DNA from: Ruminiclostridium cellulolyticum H10
GTDB taxonomy: Bacteria > Bacillota > Clostridia > Acetivibrionales > DSM-1351
NCBI RefSeq assembly: GCF_000022065.1
Contig: NC_011898.1
Coordinates: 1,572,001-1,636,000 of the forward strand
DNA length: 64,000 nt
Direction of reading: 5' to 3'
Each line of letters opens with the position of its first letter. The first letter of the stretch is position 1. The translations under genes and the position numbers were made by a program. The notes under the pieces are model-generated. The model was not told where the DNA came from. It searched no databases and worked only from the letters and a program-made list of their open reading frames with translations. Of this stretch, positions 18,678 to 27,114 are shown in pieces.

Positions 18678-19640
18678 ATGAAAATAATAATTGAAGTCGC
18701 CATTGGTTTTATACTTGATTTGATTTTTGGCGACCCTCCATGGCTGCCTCATCCCATAAGGCTCATAGGTTGGTTTGTTTCAAAGGGTGAGAAGCTTCTA
18801 AGACAGGCTTTTCCAAAAACACAAAAAGGTGAGTTTGTTGCAGGAGCAGTTCTTGCCATATTAATTACGGCAGGTACATTTGTTATACCGCTTTTGCTAT
18901 TGTATTTTCTAGGCAAGGTAAGTATATATATTGAAGTGGCTGTTGCATCCCTGTTTTGTTATCAGATACTTGCAACAAAAAGTTTAAAGACTGAAAGCAT
19001 GAGGGTTTATTATCATCTGAAAGACCATGACATGGCAAACGCAAGGAAGTATTTATCATGGATAGTGGGACGTGATACTCAAAACCTCACTGAAGAGGGG
19101 ATAGCCAGAGCAGCAGTCGAAACTGTTGCTGAAAATACCTCGGACGGAGTAATTGCACCTTTAATATTTCTGGTGCTTGGCGGAGCACCTCTTGGATTTC
19201 TATACAAGGCTGTTAATACAATGGATTCAATGATAGGCTACAAAAATGACAAGTATCTTTATTTTGGCAAATTTGCAGCAAGATTTGACGATGTTTTGAA
19301 TTTTATCCCTGCTGTTCTATCTGCGTATATGATAATCGCGGCTAGTTTTGTCTGTGGATTGGACTATAAAAATGCATTAAGGATATACAAGAGGGATAAG
19401 AGAAATCATTCCAGTCCCAACAGTGCAAAGACAGAAGCAGTATGTGCAGGGGCACTGAATGTTCAGCTCGCCGGGGATGCATATTATTTTGGAAAGCTTG
19501 TAAAGAAAAAAACCATTGGAGATAATAACAGAAGCATAAAAACAGATGATATAAAAACAGCCAATAAGCTTATGTACATAACCGCATTTATAGCATTTTT
19601 TATTTTGTGTGGATTCAGATTGGTTATTTTTCAGGATTAA
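18678..19640 (+). CDS. cbiB: Adenosylcobinamide-phosphate synthase CbiB
   Basis: CbiB joins aminopropanol phosphate to adenosylcobyric acid in the membrane. 'LIFGDPPWLPHPIRLIG' near the N-terminus, 'WIVGRDTQNL', 'ARAAVETVAENTSDGVIAPL' and 'NSAKTEAVCAGALNVQLAG' are classic family motifs. It has several membrane helices over 320 residues. An AGGAGG lies directly before the ATG. It ends the tightly packed part of the cobalamin operon; 77 bases separate it from cobD. Confidence 0.95.
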   Translation: MKIIIEVAIGFILDLIFGDPPWLPHPIRLIGWFVSKGEKLLRQAFPKTQKGEFVAGAVLAILITAGTFVIPLLLLYFLGKVSIYIEVAVASLFCYQILATKSLKTESMRVYYHLKDHDMANARKYLSWIVGRDTQNLTEEGIARAAVETVAENTSDGVIAPLIFLVLGGAPLGFLYKAVNTMDSMIGYKNDKYLYFGKFAARFDDVLNFIPAVLSAYMIIAASFVCGLDYKNALRIYKRDKRNHSSPNSAKTEAVCAGALNVQLAGDAYYFGKLVKKKTIGDNNRSIKTDDIKTANKLMYITAFIAFFILCGFRLVIFQD

Positions 19641-19717
19641 ATTCTTGTCTTCAGAGGCTGGCCCCCTTGACCTGCTGACTGCACAACATTTTTACAAGGG
19701 GATACGGGAGGAGATAA

Positions 19718-20788
19718 ATGAGGAAACTTATTCACGGTGGAGATATTTATAGTAAAAGAAATTTACCCAATAATACAAAGCTGATTGATTTTTCCGCAAA
19801 TATCAATCCTTTAGGGTTGCCGGAAGGTGTAAAAAAGGCCATCCTAGATAGTATTGACGATTTCTGCAACTATCCTGATCCCTTATGCAGGGAATTAAAA
19901 AAGGAAATCTCTGCTTATGAAAATGTACCCGAAGAGTATTTATTCTGCGGTAACGGAGCCGCTGATGTCATTTATAGAATTGCTTCGGCAATCAAGCCTG
20001 GTAAAACCCTCTTAACCGCACCTACATTTTCCGAGTATGAGGAAGCGGTAAAAGTATTTGACAGCAATATCACATATCATTATCTACTAAGAGAAAAAAA
20101 TTTTAATATTGATACTGATATACTTGACAATATTACTTCTGATATCAGGCTAATGTTTTTATGCAATCCCAATAATCCTACAGGTATTTTGACAGAAAAG
20201 GAGATGGTCTTGAGAATCGCTGAAAAGTGTAAGGCAACAAATACAATATTGGTAGTGGATGAGTGTTTTATGGAATTTTTAGAGAATCCGGGGGATTATA
20301 GTATTGTGGACAGCCTTGACACTTATGACAATATAATTGTCCTGAAAGCGTTTACAAAAATATACGCAATGGCTGGATTGCGTTTGGGGTATGGAATTTG
20401 TTCCGATGAAAATATTATAGAAGACCTCCACAGGGCAGGTCAGCCTTGGAATGTGTCTGTAGCTGCACAGAAGTGTGGAATGGCCGCACTTAAAGAAATA
20501 GATTATGTTAACCGAACAAGAAAATTAATTAAATATAACAGAATATTTTTGCAAAATAGCCTTAGAAAGCTTGGCTTTGAAGTTATAAATTCTAAAGCAA
20601 ATTATGTTTTGTTCAGAACAGAAATAAAATCACTTTCCTTTAAACTTGAAAAATTCGGCATATTGATACGCTCTTGCGATAATTATAGAGGTTTGGACAA
20701 TAAGTATTTCAGGATTGCTGTAAAATCAAGAGAAGATAATGAATATCTTGTAAATTGTATAAAGAAAATCCTGTTGGCTTTACACTAA
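19718..20788 (+). CDS. cobD: L-threonine-O-3-phosphate decarboxylase CobD-like (class I/II aminotransferase fold)
   Basis: This PLP enzyme (356 residues) begins 'HGGDIYSK' and has 'IDFSANINPLG', 'FCGNGAADVIYR', 'CNPNNPTG', 'VVDECFMEF' and the PLP lysine in 'LKAFTKIYAMAGLRLGYG'. The 'HGG.I' and 'DFSANINP' pattern with an acidic 'DECF.EF' is typical of CobD, which makes (R)-1-amino-2-propanol phosphate for the nucleotide loop. Histidinol-phosphate aminotransferase is the closest alternative, but position after cbiB supports CobD. GGAGGAG precedes the ATG. Confidence 0.85.
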   Translation: MRKLIHGGDIYSKRNLPNNTKLIDFSANINPLGLPEGVKKAILDSIDDFCNYPDPLCRELKKEISAYENVPEEYLFCGNGAADVIYRIASAIKPGKTLLTAPTFSEYEEAVKVFDSNITYHYLLREKNFNIDTDILDNITSDIRLMFLCNPNNPTGILTEKEMVLRIAEKCKATNTILVVDECFMEFLENPGDYSIVDSLDTYDNIIVLKAFTKIYAMAGLRLGYGICSDENIIEDLHRAGQPWNVSVAAQKCGMAALKEIDYVNRTRKLIKYNRIFLQNSLRKLGFEVINSKANYVLFRTEIKSLSFKLEKFGILIRSCDNYRGLDNKYFRIAVKSREDNEYLVNCIKKILLALH

Positions 20789-20808
20789 TTATCAGAATGT
20801 GGTAAAAT
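20779..20808 (+). promoter_or_regulatory. Candidate sigma-A promoter for the mtnK operon
   Basis: TTTACA at 20779-20784 and TAAAAT at 20803-20808 are 18 bases apart. The -35 box lies in the last codons of cobD. A short hairpin (AGTAAG ... CTTACT, about 20811-20836) followed by TTTT lies in the 5' leader and could be a weak terminator or attenuator. No S-box-like structure is apparent in the ~50-base leader. Confidence 0.4.
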
Positions 20809-20860
20809 TTAGTAAGGCATTACTTTTAATCTTACTTTTATCAAAAGGAGAAAATTACAT

Positions 20861-22090
20861 ATGTCGAAATTTGATAAGTATTTTTTAATGAGTTCATCGG
20901 ATGCAGTTGATTATGCAGCGGAAAAACTCAGTATATTTGCCTGTGATTCAGAGCTTGACTGCAAAGAAATAGGTGATGGGAATCTAAATTATGTTTTTCG
21001 TGTTTGGGACAAAAAATCTGATAAATCAGTGATAATAAAGCAAGCTGGATATACTGCAAGAATTTCTGACGATTTTAAGCTTTCACCTGATCGCAACAGA
21101 ATTGAGGCAGAAACTCTTAGATTTCAAGGCGATTTGGCTCCGGGTCTTGTACCCATTGTATACAAATATGACGATATTATGAGCTGCTGTTCCATGGAGG
21201 ATTTATCCGACTATACAATAATGCGACAAGCACTTCTTCAACACAAGATTTTTCCGAATTTTGCGGAACATATAACAACATTTATGGTAAACACTTTACT
21301 CTTAACTTCAGATATCTTCTTGAATCATCAGGAAAAAAAATCACTTGTAAAAAGCTATACAAACCCGGAACTTTGCGAAATAACAGAGGATTTGGTGTAC
21401 ACTGAACCATTTAATGACTATAAGCACCGCAATGATGTATTTCCACCAAACCTTGATTGGGTAAAGAAAGAGCTTTATAGTGATAATGAGCTTAAACTTG
21501 AGGTTGCAAAATTGAAGTTTGAGTTTCTGACAAACGCACAGGCTTTAATTCATGGTGACTTACACACAGGTTCTATATTTGTAAATGAAAATTCAACAAA
21601 GGTAATAGATCCTGAATTTGCATTTTACGGGCCTATGGGTTATGACGTAGGAAACATAATCGCAAATATGATATTTGCCTGGGTGAATGCTGATGCTACA
21701 ATGGATAATGAAGATGAGAGCATAACCTTTAAAAGCTGGGTTGAGAATACTATTTGTGAGATTATTGATAAATTCAAAGCTAAATTCTTTAAAATATTTA
21801 GAGAAGAAGCCAAAGAAATTCTGGCAAAAACCCCCGGTTTTTCTGAGTGGTATCTAAGTCAGGTATTACATGACACTGCGGCAGTAGCAGGGCTTGAACT
21901 ATGCAGGCGTATCGTTGGTATGGCACATGTTAAAGATATTATTTCCATTGATGCAGAAAGTGCAAGATTACGTGCGGAACGTATTTGTATAACTATTGCA
22001 AAACGATATATAAAGAATCGTGAAAGTTATAATTTTGGAGAACAGTTTGTAAATACACTAAAAGAGGTGGAAAACGAATTTTCACAATAA
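20861..22090 (+). CDS. mtnK: S-methyl-5-thioribose kinase MtnK
   Basis: MtnK phosphorylates 5-methylthioribose (and in related systems 5-deoxyribose) at C1 with ATP. It is an aminoglycoside-phosphotransferase-fold kinase of 409 residues: '[13 protein letters not shown]' is the nucleotide loop, 'VIIKQA' carries the lysine, '[14 protein letters not shown]' is the Brenner-type catalytic motif, and '[18 protein letters not shown]' binds metal. It is followed by mtnA after 13 bases and by a class II aldolase. An AAAAGGAGAA ribosome binding site precedes the ATG. Confidence 0.93.
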   Translation: MSKFDKYFLMSSSDAVDYAAEKLSIFACDSELDCKEIGDGNLNYVFRVWDKKSDKSVIIKQAGYTARISDDFKLSPDRNRIEAETLRFQGDLAPGLVPIVYKYDDIMSCCSMEDLSDYTIMRQALLQHKIFPNFAEHITTFMVNTLLLTSDIFLNHQEKKSLVKSYTNPELCEITEDLVYTEPFNDYKHRNDVFPPNLDWVKKELYSDNELKLEVAKLKFEFLTNAQALIHGDLHTGSIFVNENSTKVIDPEFAFYGPMGYDVGNIIANMIFAWVNADATMDNEDESITFKSWVENTICEIIDKFKAKFFKIFREEAKEILAKTPGFSEWYLSQVLHDTAAVAGLELCRRIVGMAHVKDIISIDAESARLRAERICITIAKRYIKNRESYNFGEQFVNTLKEVENEFSQ

Positions 22091-22103
22091 GAGAGGTTGT
22101 AAA

Positions 22104-23198
22104 ATGACAGATATTGCAAAAAATGTATACAATATTGAAACTGTTATATTAGATGATACTCACAGTGAGTTGATAATCCTTGACCAGACCTTATTACCTG
22201 CTGAAACTGTCTTCTTAAAATTAAAAACTCAGGAAGAAATCTGGGAAGCCATATATAAGCTAAGGGTAAGAGGTGCTCCGGCAATCGGTATTGCAGCTGC
22301 ATACGGGATTTACCTTGGAGCCAAGGCCTCCAAAGCGACTGATTATGACGGATTTTACTCCGAAATTATTAAGCTAAAAGAATATCTTGCGTCCTCCAGA
22401 CCAACAGCCGTTAACTTGTTCTGGGCACTTGACAGAATGGATGAGTGTGTTAAAAGAAACAAGGAAAAAACAGTCAACGATATAAAGTTTGATTTGCTCA
22501 AGGAATCACAAAATATAAAACAAGAGGATATATGGGTATGCAGAAGTATAGGCGAATATGGACTTACACTTCTTAAGCCGGGTATGGGGATTCTTACACA
22601 TTGCAATGCCGGACAGCTTGCCACATCCAAATACGGAACTGCACTGGCACCAATATACGTTGGACACGAAAAGGGTTATAACCTGAAGGTTTTTGCCGAT
22701 GAAACCAGACCGCTGCTCCAGGGAGCCAGATTAACTGCTTATGAATTAAATAAGGCAGGTGTGGATGTAACACTTATTTGTGATAACATGGCTTCAGCAG
22801 TTATGAAAAACGGATGGGTTCAAGCAGTTTTTGTGGGTTGCGACAGGGTGGCCGCCAACGGGGATACTGCGAATAAGATAGGAACTTCGGGAGTAGCCAT
22901 ATTGGCAAAAAACTATAATATTCCTTTCTATGTTTGTGCACCGACGTCAACAATTGACTTGAGCTGTGCTTCGGGAAAAGATATATGCATAGAGGAGCGT
23001 AAGCCGGAAGAGGTTACTGAAATGTGGTATGAAAAAAGAATGGCACCAAAGGATATTAAAGTTTTTAATCCTGCATTTGACGTTACCGATGAAAAATTCA
23101 TTACAGGAATAATAACAGAATACGGTATAGTCAAAGCTCCCTATAGTGAATCGCTAAAAGAAATATTTAAACGTAAAAGAGGTACGGTGCAATGGTAG
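22104..23198 (+). CDS. mtnA: S-methyl-5-thioribose-1-phosphate isomerase MtnA
   Basis: MtnA isomerises methylthioribose-1-phosphate (or 5-deoxyribose-1-phosphate) to the ribulose form. It belongs to the eIF2B-like family and shows '[19 protein letters not shown]', the catalytic cysteine in '[12 protein letters not shown]', '[17 protein letters not shown]' and the catalytic aspartate in '[18 protein letters not shown]'. The length of 364 residues is normal. The aldolase downstream overlaps it by 7 bases, implying coupled translation. Confidence 0.95.
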   Translation: MTDIAKNVYNIETVILDDTHSELIILDQTLLPAETVFLKLKTQEEIWEAIYKLRVRGAPAIGIAAAYGIYLGAKASKATDYDGFYSEIIKLKEYLASSRPTAVNLFWALDRMDECVKRNKEKTVNDIKFDLLKESQNIKQEDIWVCRSIGEYGLTLLKPGMGILTHCNAGQLATSKYGTALAPIYVGHEKGYNLKVFADETRPLLQGARLTAYELNKAGVDVTLICDNMASAVMKNGWVQAVFVGCDRVAANGDTANKIGTSGVAILAKNYNIPFYVCAPTSTIDLSCASGKDICIEERKPEEVTEMWYEKRMAPKDIKVFNPAFDVTDEKFITGIITEYGIVKAPYSESLKEIFKRKRGTVQW

Positions 23199-23989
23199 AG
23201 AAAAACAACTCCAAATATCTTACTGATGATGAAGCCGCACGTGCCATAGTTGAAATAGGAAAGAGAATGTATTTAAAAGGCTTTGTGGCTTCTAATGACG
23301 GTAATATAAGCATTAAGACAGGTGAAAATGAAATATTGACAACTCCAACAGGTGTTTCCAAGGGATATATGACAAAGGAAATGCTGGTGAAAGTTGACTT
23401 GAACGGCGAAATCATATCTGGAAACACAAAACCCTCATCAGAATTGAAAATGCACCTGCGTGTATATAGTGAAAATCCTGATGTTATGGCTGTAACACAT
23501 GCACATCCTCCGGTAGCCACTTCCTTTGCCATTGCGGGAATTGAGCTTGACAGGGCTATACTGCCTGAAGCAATTGTTAATCTCGGAACTGTACCAATAG
23601 CTCCCTATGCCACTCCGGGCAGTCAGGCTGTTCCCGACTCAATAGCACCCTTTTGCCGGGAGTACAATGCAGTACTTCTTGCAAACCATGGAGCTGTAAC
23701 GTGGGGCAAGGATGTATTCGAAGCATACCACCGCCTTGAGTCGCTGGAGTACTATGCCACGGTATTAATGTACACCGGAAATATAATCGGAAAAGCCAAT
23801 GAACTTAGTTCTAAGCAGATTTCCCAACTGGTTGAAATTCGCCGGAAGCTTGGAATTAATACAGGCGGAACGCCAAAAGTAAAGGATTTGGAATACAATA
23901 CAACTGATAATTCACAGGACGAATTTTTAATCCGTGATATAGTTGAGCAGGTTACAAAAATTGTGCTAGAGAAGTATAAAAGTAAATGA
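23192..23989 (+). CDS. Class II (fuculose-1-phosphate-type) aldolase, likely 5-deoxyribulose-1-phosphate / methylthioribulose-1-phosphate aldolase
   Basis: This zinc-dependent aldolase has '[12 protein letters not shown]', the first Zn histidine pair in '[10 protein letters not shown]', an acidic residue in '[10 protein letters not shown]', and the third Zn histidine in '[11 protein letters not shown]'. Generic families are FucA and AraD. Because it is coupled to mtnK-mtnA and no mtnB, W, X or D genes are present, it probably splits the ribulose-1-phosphate product into dihydroxyacetone phosphate and an aldehyde (the DHAP shunt). The substrate is an inference from context. About 20 C-terminal residues beyond the fold are hydrophilic. 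Confidence 0.85.
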   Translation: MVEKNNSKYLTDDEAARAIVEIGKRMYLKGFVASNDGNISIKTGENEILTTPTGVSKGYMTKEMLVKVDLNGEIISGNTKPSSELKMHLRVYSENPDVMAVTHAHPPVATSFAIAGIELDRAILPEAIVNLGTVPIAPYATPGSQAVPDSIAPFCREYNAVLLANHGAVTWGKDVFEAYHRLESLEYYATVLMYTGNIIGKANELSSKQISQLVEIRRKLGINTGGTPKVKDLEYNTTDNSQDEFLIRDIVEQVTKIVLEKYKSK

Positions 23990-24074
23990 ATACTGAAAAT
24001 GCGGTAAGTTAGTTTATGCCTATACTATTGCAAGAGCTAAAAAATGCAAATATATTTATACTATTGGAGGCAAT

Positions 24075-24389
24075 ATGAATGATAAATTTAGTAAAGTTAT
24101 ACTGACTGGTATATTAATATGTCTAATTGTTATTGCATTTAAGCCCAATAATAATCAACCTTTTACGACAACAAATCCGAATCATAATATTAGTAATGGT
24201 GAAGAGATAATACAACTTTCACCAAACAAAATCGCAGTTGTCGATAATAGGAATAATTCTGGTTTATGGGGAACAATTCTAGTCTTTAACTATAATCCAG
24301 TTAAAAAAGCATTTGAGTATGAAAGCACGATGAACTATGAAGACTATTTCAGGAACCCACAAAAATATGGCTTAGAATCGAGTAAATAA
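24075..24389 (+). CDS. Small membrane-anchored hypothetical protein
   Basis: I do not recognise this 104-residue protein. Residues 7-22 form one hydrophobic helix (a signal anchor), followed by an Asn/Thr-rich stretch and a small extracellular domain with 'NKIAVVDNRNN' and 'WGTILVFNYN'. No lipobox is convincing. The TTGGAGGC ribosome binding site at 24062-24069 is good. A ten-base direct repeat (TATACTATTG) occurs at about 24018 and 24056 in the leader. It is followed by the LytTR remnants but no shared function can be shown. Confidence 0.6.
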   Translation: MNDKFSKVILTGILICLIVIAFKPNNNQPFTTTNPNHNISNGEEIIQLSPNKIAVVDNRNNSGLWGTILVFNYNPVKKAFEYESTMNYEDYFRNPQKYGLESSK

Positions 24390-24431
24390 CGATATTCAAA
24401 GATATCCCATATTCAGCTAAAATGAATTAAG

Positions 24432-24596
24432 GTGTTATTTTATTTATTTAAGGAAATTAAGAAAGTCCCTGCATTTATGATTAATTCCTATATTGTTATT
24501 TGCTTAATATCTTCTGTATTAGTAAAAAATTACAATATAAAAAATATTAAGGAGTACAAATCACATGATAAAGGTATTAAGCTTAAATGTCGATGA
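24432..24596 (+). CDS. Possible short membrane peptide ORF (54 codons)
   Basis: A GTG-initiated frame runs to a TGA at 24594-24596 and overlaps the LytTR N-terminal fragment start by 32 bases. It would encode a basic peptide with one hydrophobic segment ('AFMINSYIVICLISS'). The ribosome binding site (TTAAGG directly before the GTG) is poor. Small membrane peptides do occur next to LytTR regulators, but no autoinducer-peptide motif is seen. It may instead be a decayed remnant. Confidence 0.2.
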   Translation: MLFYLFKEIKKVPAFMINSYIVICLISSVLVKNYNIKNIKEYKSHDKGIKLKCR

Positions 24597-24639
24597 AGTG
24601 TTAAGTTTTCAAGCACAAAATGTTTTAAAAAAACGATAA
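24565..24639 (+). pseudogene. N-terminal fragment of the LytTR regulator, separated by a one-base frameshift
   Basis: An ATG at 24565, 10 bases after AAGGAG, opens a 24-codon frame ending at TAA 24637-24639. At the run of seven A at 24628-24634 the continuation lies in the next frame: removing one A would join it to about 30 codons that lead straight into the LytTR ORF downstream. Going from this frame to the next requires a +1 shift, which is not what a simple A-run -1 slip gives. A real disruption or a sequencing error in a homopolymer are both possible. Confidence 0.6.
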
Positions 24640-24727
24640 AATTGATGTTTTCATTGGCAAAGGCCCTACAAATAAGGACAATCAAATAAAGATAGTTCTT
24701 TCCGGTATTTCGAATAGTGAAAATACT

Positions 24728-25075
24728 ATGTTCAATCCATTCGGTAAAAAAATAGTTGCATCCAGGGAGGAAAAAAGGTTTTTACTCAATATAGACCGCA
24801 TCCTATACTTTTATGCAGACAATAACGGAGTAAAAATAATAGCGGATAATAATTCTACGTATTATGTGGGTCATACGCTCCAATTCTGGGAGAAAAAACT
24901 CTCTCTGGAGAGCTTTTTCCGATGTCATAAGGGATTTCTGGTGAATACAAATAATGTAATAGAAATCGTCCCTTACTTTAATTCTACCTTAGCATTGAAG
25001 TTTAAAGAGCACAAAAATATTATCCCGGTAGGGAGAAAATATTTGAAGGGATTTAAGGAGTCAATAAGCTGGTAA
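24728..25075 (+). CDS. LytTR-family DNA-binding regulator (C-terminal part of a probably frameshifted gene)
   Basis: The 115-residue ORF is a LytTR domain: 'DRILYFYADNNGVKI', 'FFRCHKGFLVNTNNVIEI' and 'IIPVGRKYLKGFKE' match the conserved beta-strand and DNA-contact blocks. LytTR proteins normally bind direct repeats upstream of peptide-, bacteriocin- or competence-related genes. No receiver domain is present. The first methionine has no ribosome binding site; open sequence in the same frame continues upstream to about 24629, where it meets the N-terminal fragment across an A7 run. The intact protein would have about 170 residues. Confidence 0.8.
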   Translation: MFNPFGKKIVASREEKRFLLNIDRILYFYADNNGVKIIADNNSTYYVGHTLQFWEKKLSLESFFRCHKGFLVNTNNVIEIVPYFNSTLALKFKEHKNIIPVGRKYLKGFKESISW

Positions 25076-25094
25076 CCGCCAGCTTATTTTTTTA
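25063..25094 (+). terminator. Rho-independent terminator after the LytTR gene
   Basis: AATAAGCTGG (25063-25072) and CCAGCTTATT (25079-25088) form a perfect 10-bp stem with a 6-base loop that contains the stop codon, followed by a T run. This is one of the clearest terminators in the window. Confidence 0.9.
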
Positions 25095-25380
25095 TCCCTT
25101 TTTATTTACGGAATTAATTTCACAATTAAGTTTTTACAGTTCATATTATTCATTTTGCATTTGACCGTTAGCAGTAATATATGTTTTTCAAATTTACAAA
25201 TAATGTTTTTGTACTTGAACTGAAACCTAAAGAAGTCGGTACAAAAAATTAATACTAAAAGGAGCATTCCTGTAAGTAAGAAAAATGGTCTTTGAAAAAA
25301 TTAATACCCTCACGTAAAATATGAAATGTGCTGAACACCACAAATGAAGGCACAAATCAAATAAACGGAGGGTAACTAAT

Positions 25381-26664
25381 ATGAATTGTACACAAAACAA
25401 TAAGTTAATGCAAATCACACCTGAAACAATGGTGGTTGGAGTAGATATCGGTAGCGAGGTCCACTTCGCCAGGGCTTTTGATTTCAGAGGATTTGAATTT
25501 TCTAAAAGAGCATTTAGGTTTGAGAATACAAGAGAGGGTTTCAATGCCTTTGATATTTGGGTTACAGACCTGATGAAGAGAAATCAAAAGACAAAAACAT
25601 TCGTAGGAATGGAGCCCACCGGGCATTACTGGTATGGGTTTGGAAGTCACTTGCAGAACATGGGTGTAGAGTTTGGTATGGTTAATCCTTACCATGTAAA
25701 ACGCTCAAAGGAACTAGATGATAACACCCCAAGCAAGCATGACCGTAAAGATCCAAAAACGATTGCAATGCTAGTCAAGGACGGAAGATATCTAATACCG
25801 TACATGCCTGAAGGTGTATATCGAGAAATAAGAAATCTGATGGAATTACGCAGGCAAAATGTTGTGCAGTTGATTAGCATACAAAATAGAGTAAAACGAT
25901 GGTTAGCAATATACTTTCCTGAGTTTAGTACTGTTTTCAAGAAATGGACTGGAAAGGCGGCGTTGCTTACACTGAAGCATTTTCCTACTCCACAGGCAGT
26001 AATTAAAACAGGTGAGGAAAAAATAGTAGCAACATGGAAAGAGGAAGTCAAAAGAGCGGTTGGACATAAACATGCCCAGAAGCTCATAAAAGCAGCAGAA
26101 GAATCCATTGGACTAAAGCATGGTCTGGAATCAGCAGTTCTGGAGATTGAAACTCTTCTAGACGAATATATGATTCATGGTCACAGGCTTGAGCTGATAA
26201 TGCAAAAAGTAGAAGCACAAGTAAAAGAAATTCCGAGTGCAAGTATGCTTTTAGGTATAAAAGGAATAGGAATTGTAGCTGTGGCAGGGTTCTTAGGTGC
26301 TGTAGGAGATATTAGTAGATTTGATGCTCCAGAGCAAATAGTAAAACTATTTGGGTTAAACCTAAGAGAAAACAGCTCTGGCAAGCATCAAGGCAAAACA
26401 ACAATAACCAGAAGGGGACGCTCTGACGGCAGATATGCCATATTTCAAGCAGTATTGCCATTAGTAGCTAGAAACCCTGAATTTAGGCAGTTGCACCTAT
26501 ACTACATTAATAGAGATAACAAGCCACTTAAGAAAATGCAGTCAATAGTAGCCTTATGCGGCAAGTTGATAAGAGTATTTTATGCAATACTAAAAACAGG
26601 TAGCCACTATGATGCTGAAAAGATGATGAACGATATTAAAAGACCAATGATGAAGGCAGCATAG
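25381..26664 (+). CDS. IS110-family transposase (DEDD recombinase)
   Basis: This 427-residue protein has the N-terminal RuvC-like DEDD domain ('VVGVDIGSEVHFA' with the first Asp, 'FVGMEPTGHYWYG' with Glu, 'KHDRKDPKTIAML' with the paired Asp residues) and the C-terminal Transposase_20 domain with a helix-hairpin-helix ('LLGIKGIGIVAVAGFLGAVGD') and 'NSSGKHQGKTTITRRG', where the catalytic serine lies. It is full length and looks intact. The start follows ACGGAGGG at 25366-25373. IS110 enzymes use a bridge RNA to choose target and donor. Confidence 0.93.
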   Translation: MNCTQNNKLMQITPETMVVGVDIGSEVHFARAFDFRGFEFSKRAFRFENTREGFNAFDIWVTDLMKRNQKTKTFVGMEPTGHYWYGFGSHLQNMGVEFGMVNPYHVKRSKELDDNTPSKHDRKDPKTIAMLVKDGRYLIPYMPEGVYREIRNLMELRRQNVVQLISIQNRVKRWLAIYFPEFSTVFKKWTGKAALLTLKHFPTPQAVIKTGEEKIVATWKEEVKRAVGHKHAQKLIKAAEESIGLKHGLESAVLEIETLLDEYMIHGHRLELIMQKVEAQVKEIPSASMLLGIKGIGIVAVAGFLGAVGDISRFDAPEQIVKLFGLNLRENSSGKHQGKTTITRRGRSDGRYAIFQAVLPLVARNPEFRQLHLYYINRDNKPLKKMQSIVALCGKLIRVFYAILKTGSHYDAEKMMNDIKRPMMKAA

Positions 26665-27000
26665 CCTACTGATTTGAGGACTATGCCATAAAGAATCTGA
26701 AACCAATGACTGCGAGTAACGGATATATGGTAAGAAAAAGTGATGTTTAAAGTGTATCGATTAGTTTTAGAAGAGCATTGACAATTGAGAGCCGGGATAG
26801 TCAGGTTGAATATTTTCCATTAGGGCACGACCCAGTTTAGGAGCATGACTGACATTCCACCTCTGGACAAGACAGGACGAAGGAATTTAGGGCATGACCC
26901 AGTGAGACATAGGAGGTTTGTCGCCAGAGACATGTGGAAGCCATTGGCGTGATAGCAAAAAACAAGCGCAGTCTAGCCGAAGGCTAACCAGTACAATCCA
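26665..27000 (+). ncRNA. Candidate IS110 bridge-RNA region
   Basis: About 335 bases follow the transposase without an open frame. Two imperfect copies of a short GGGCAYGACCC mini-hairpin block lie 68 bases apart, GCCA...TGGC pairs near 26931-26956, and TAGCC-GAA-GGCTA forms a tight hairpin near 26974. In IS110-group elements a bridge RNA is encoded in the longer noncoding end. Neither loops nor promoter could be assigned by eye, so this is a location proposal only. Confidence 0.35.
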
Positions 27001-27114
27001 GTATTATACTAATACAGAATATTTGTCCAAATAACGCTCTCGGGTTGATATGAAATTCTAAGATTAAGCGAGATAATACGAGTAAATGAAAGATATTATA
27101 AGGAGGAAATTACA

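Larger units (their letters stand above)
25095..27000 (+). mobile_element. IS110-family insertion sequence (ends not resolved)
   Basis: One transposase gene is flanked by about 285 bases upstream (25095-25380) and a long structured noncoding stretch downstream (26665 to roughly 27000). IS110-family elements usually lack long terminal inverted repeats and target duplications, so I could not fix the ends from the sequence; the coordinates are outer limits. The downstream stretch contains a repeated 'TTAGGGCAYGACCCAG' block (about 26819 and 26887) and small hairpins (TAGCC-GAA-GGCTA near 26975), as expected of a guide-RNA-like region. Confidence 0.6.

Noticed and set aside
19641-19717. Terminator or riboswitch between cbiB and cobD
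   Set aside because: No stem with a T run or known structure is visible in these 77 bases.
20789-20860. Possible SAM (S-box) riboswitch upstream of mtnK
   Set aside because: The leader is only about 50-70 bases and has a single weak hairpin; an S-box needs over 100 bases with four helices.
24600-24660. Programmed -1 frameshift producing the LytTR protein
   Set aside because: The downstream frame is reached by +1, not -1, so the A7 run does not act as a standard -1 slippery site.
26800-26920. CRISPR-like repeats near the IS110 element
   Set aside because: Only two imperfect copies of a 16-base block, without regular spacing; no CRISPR array or cas gene is present anywhere in the window.
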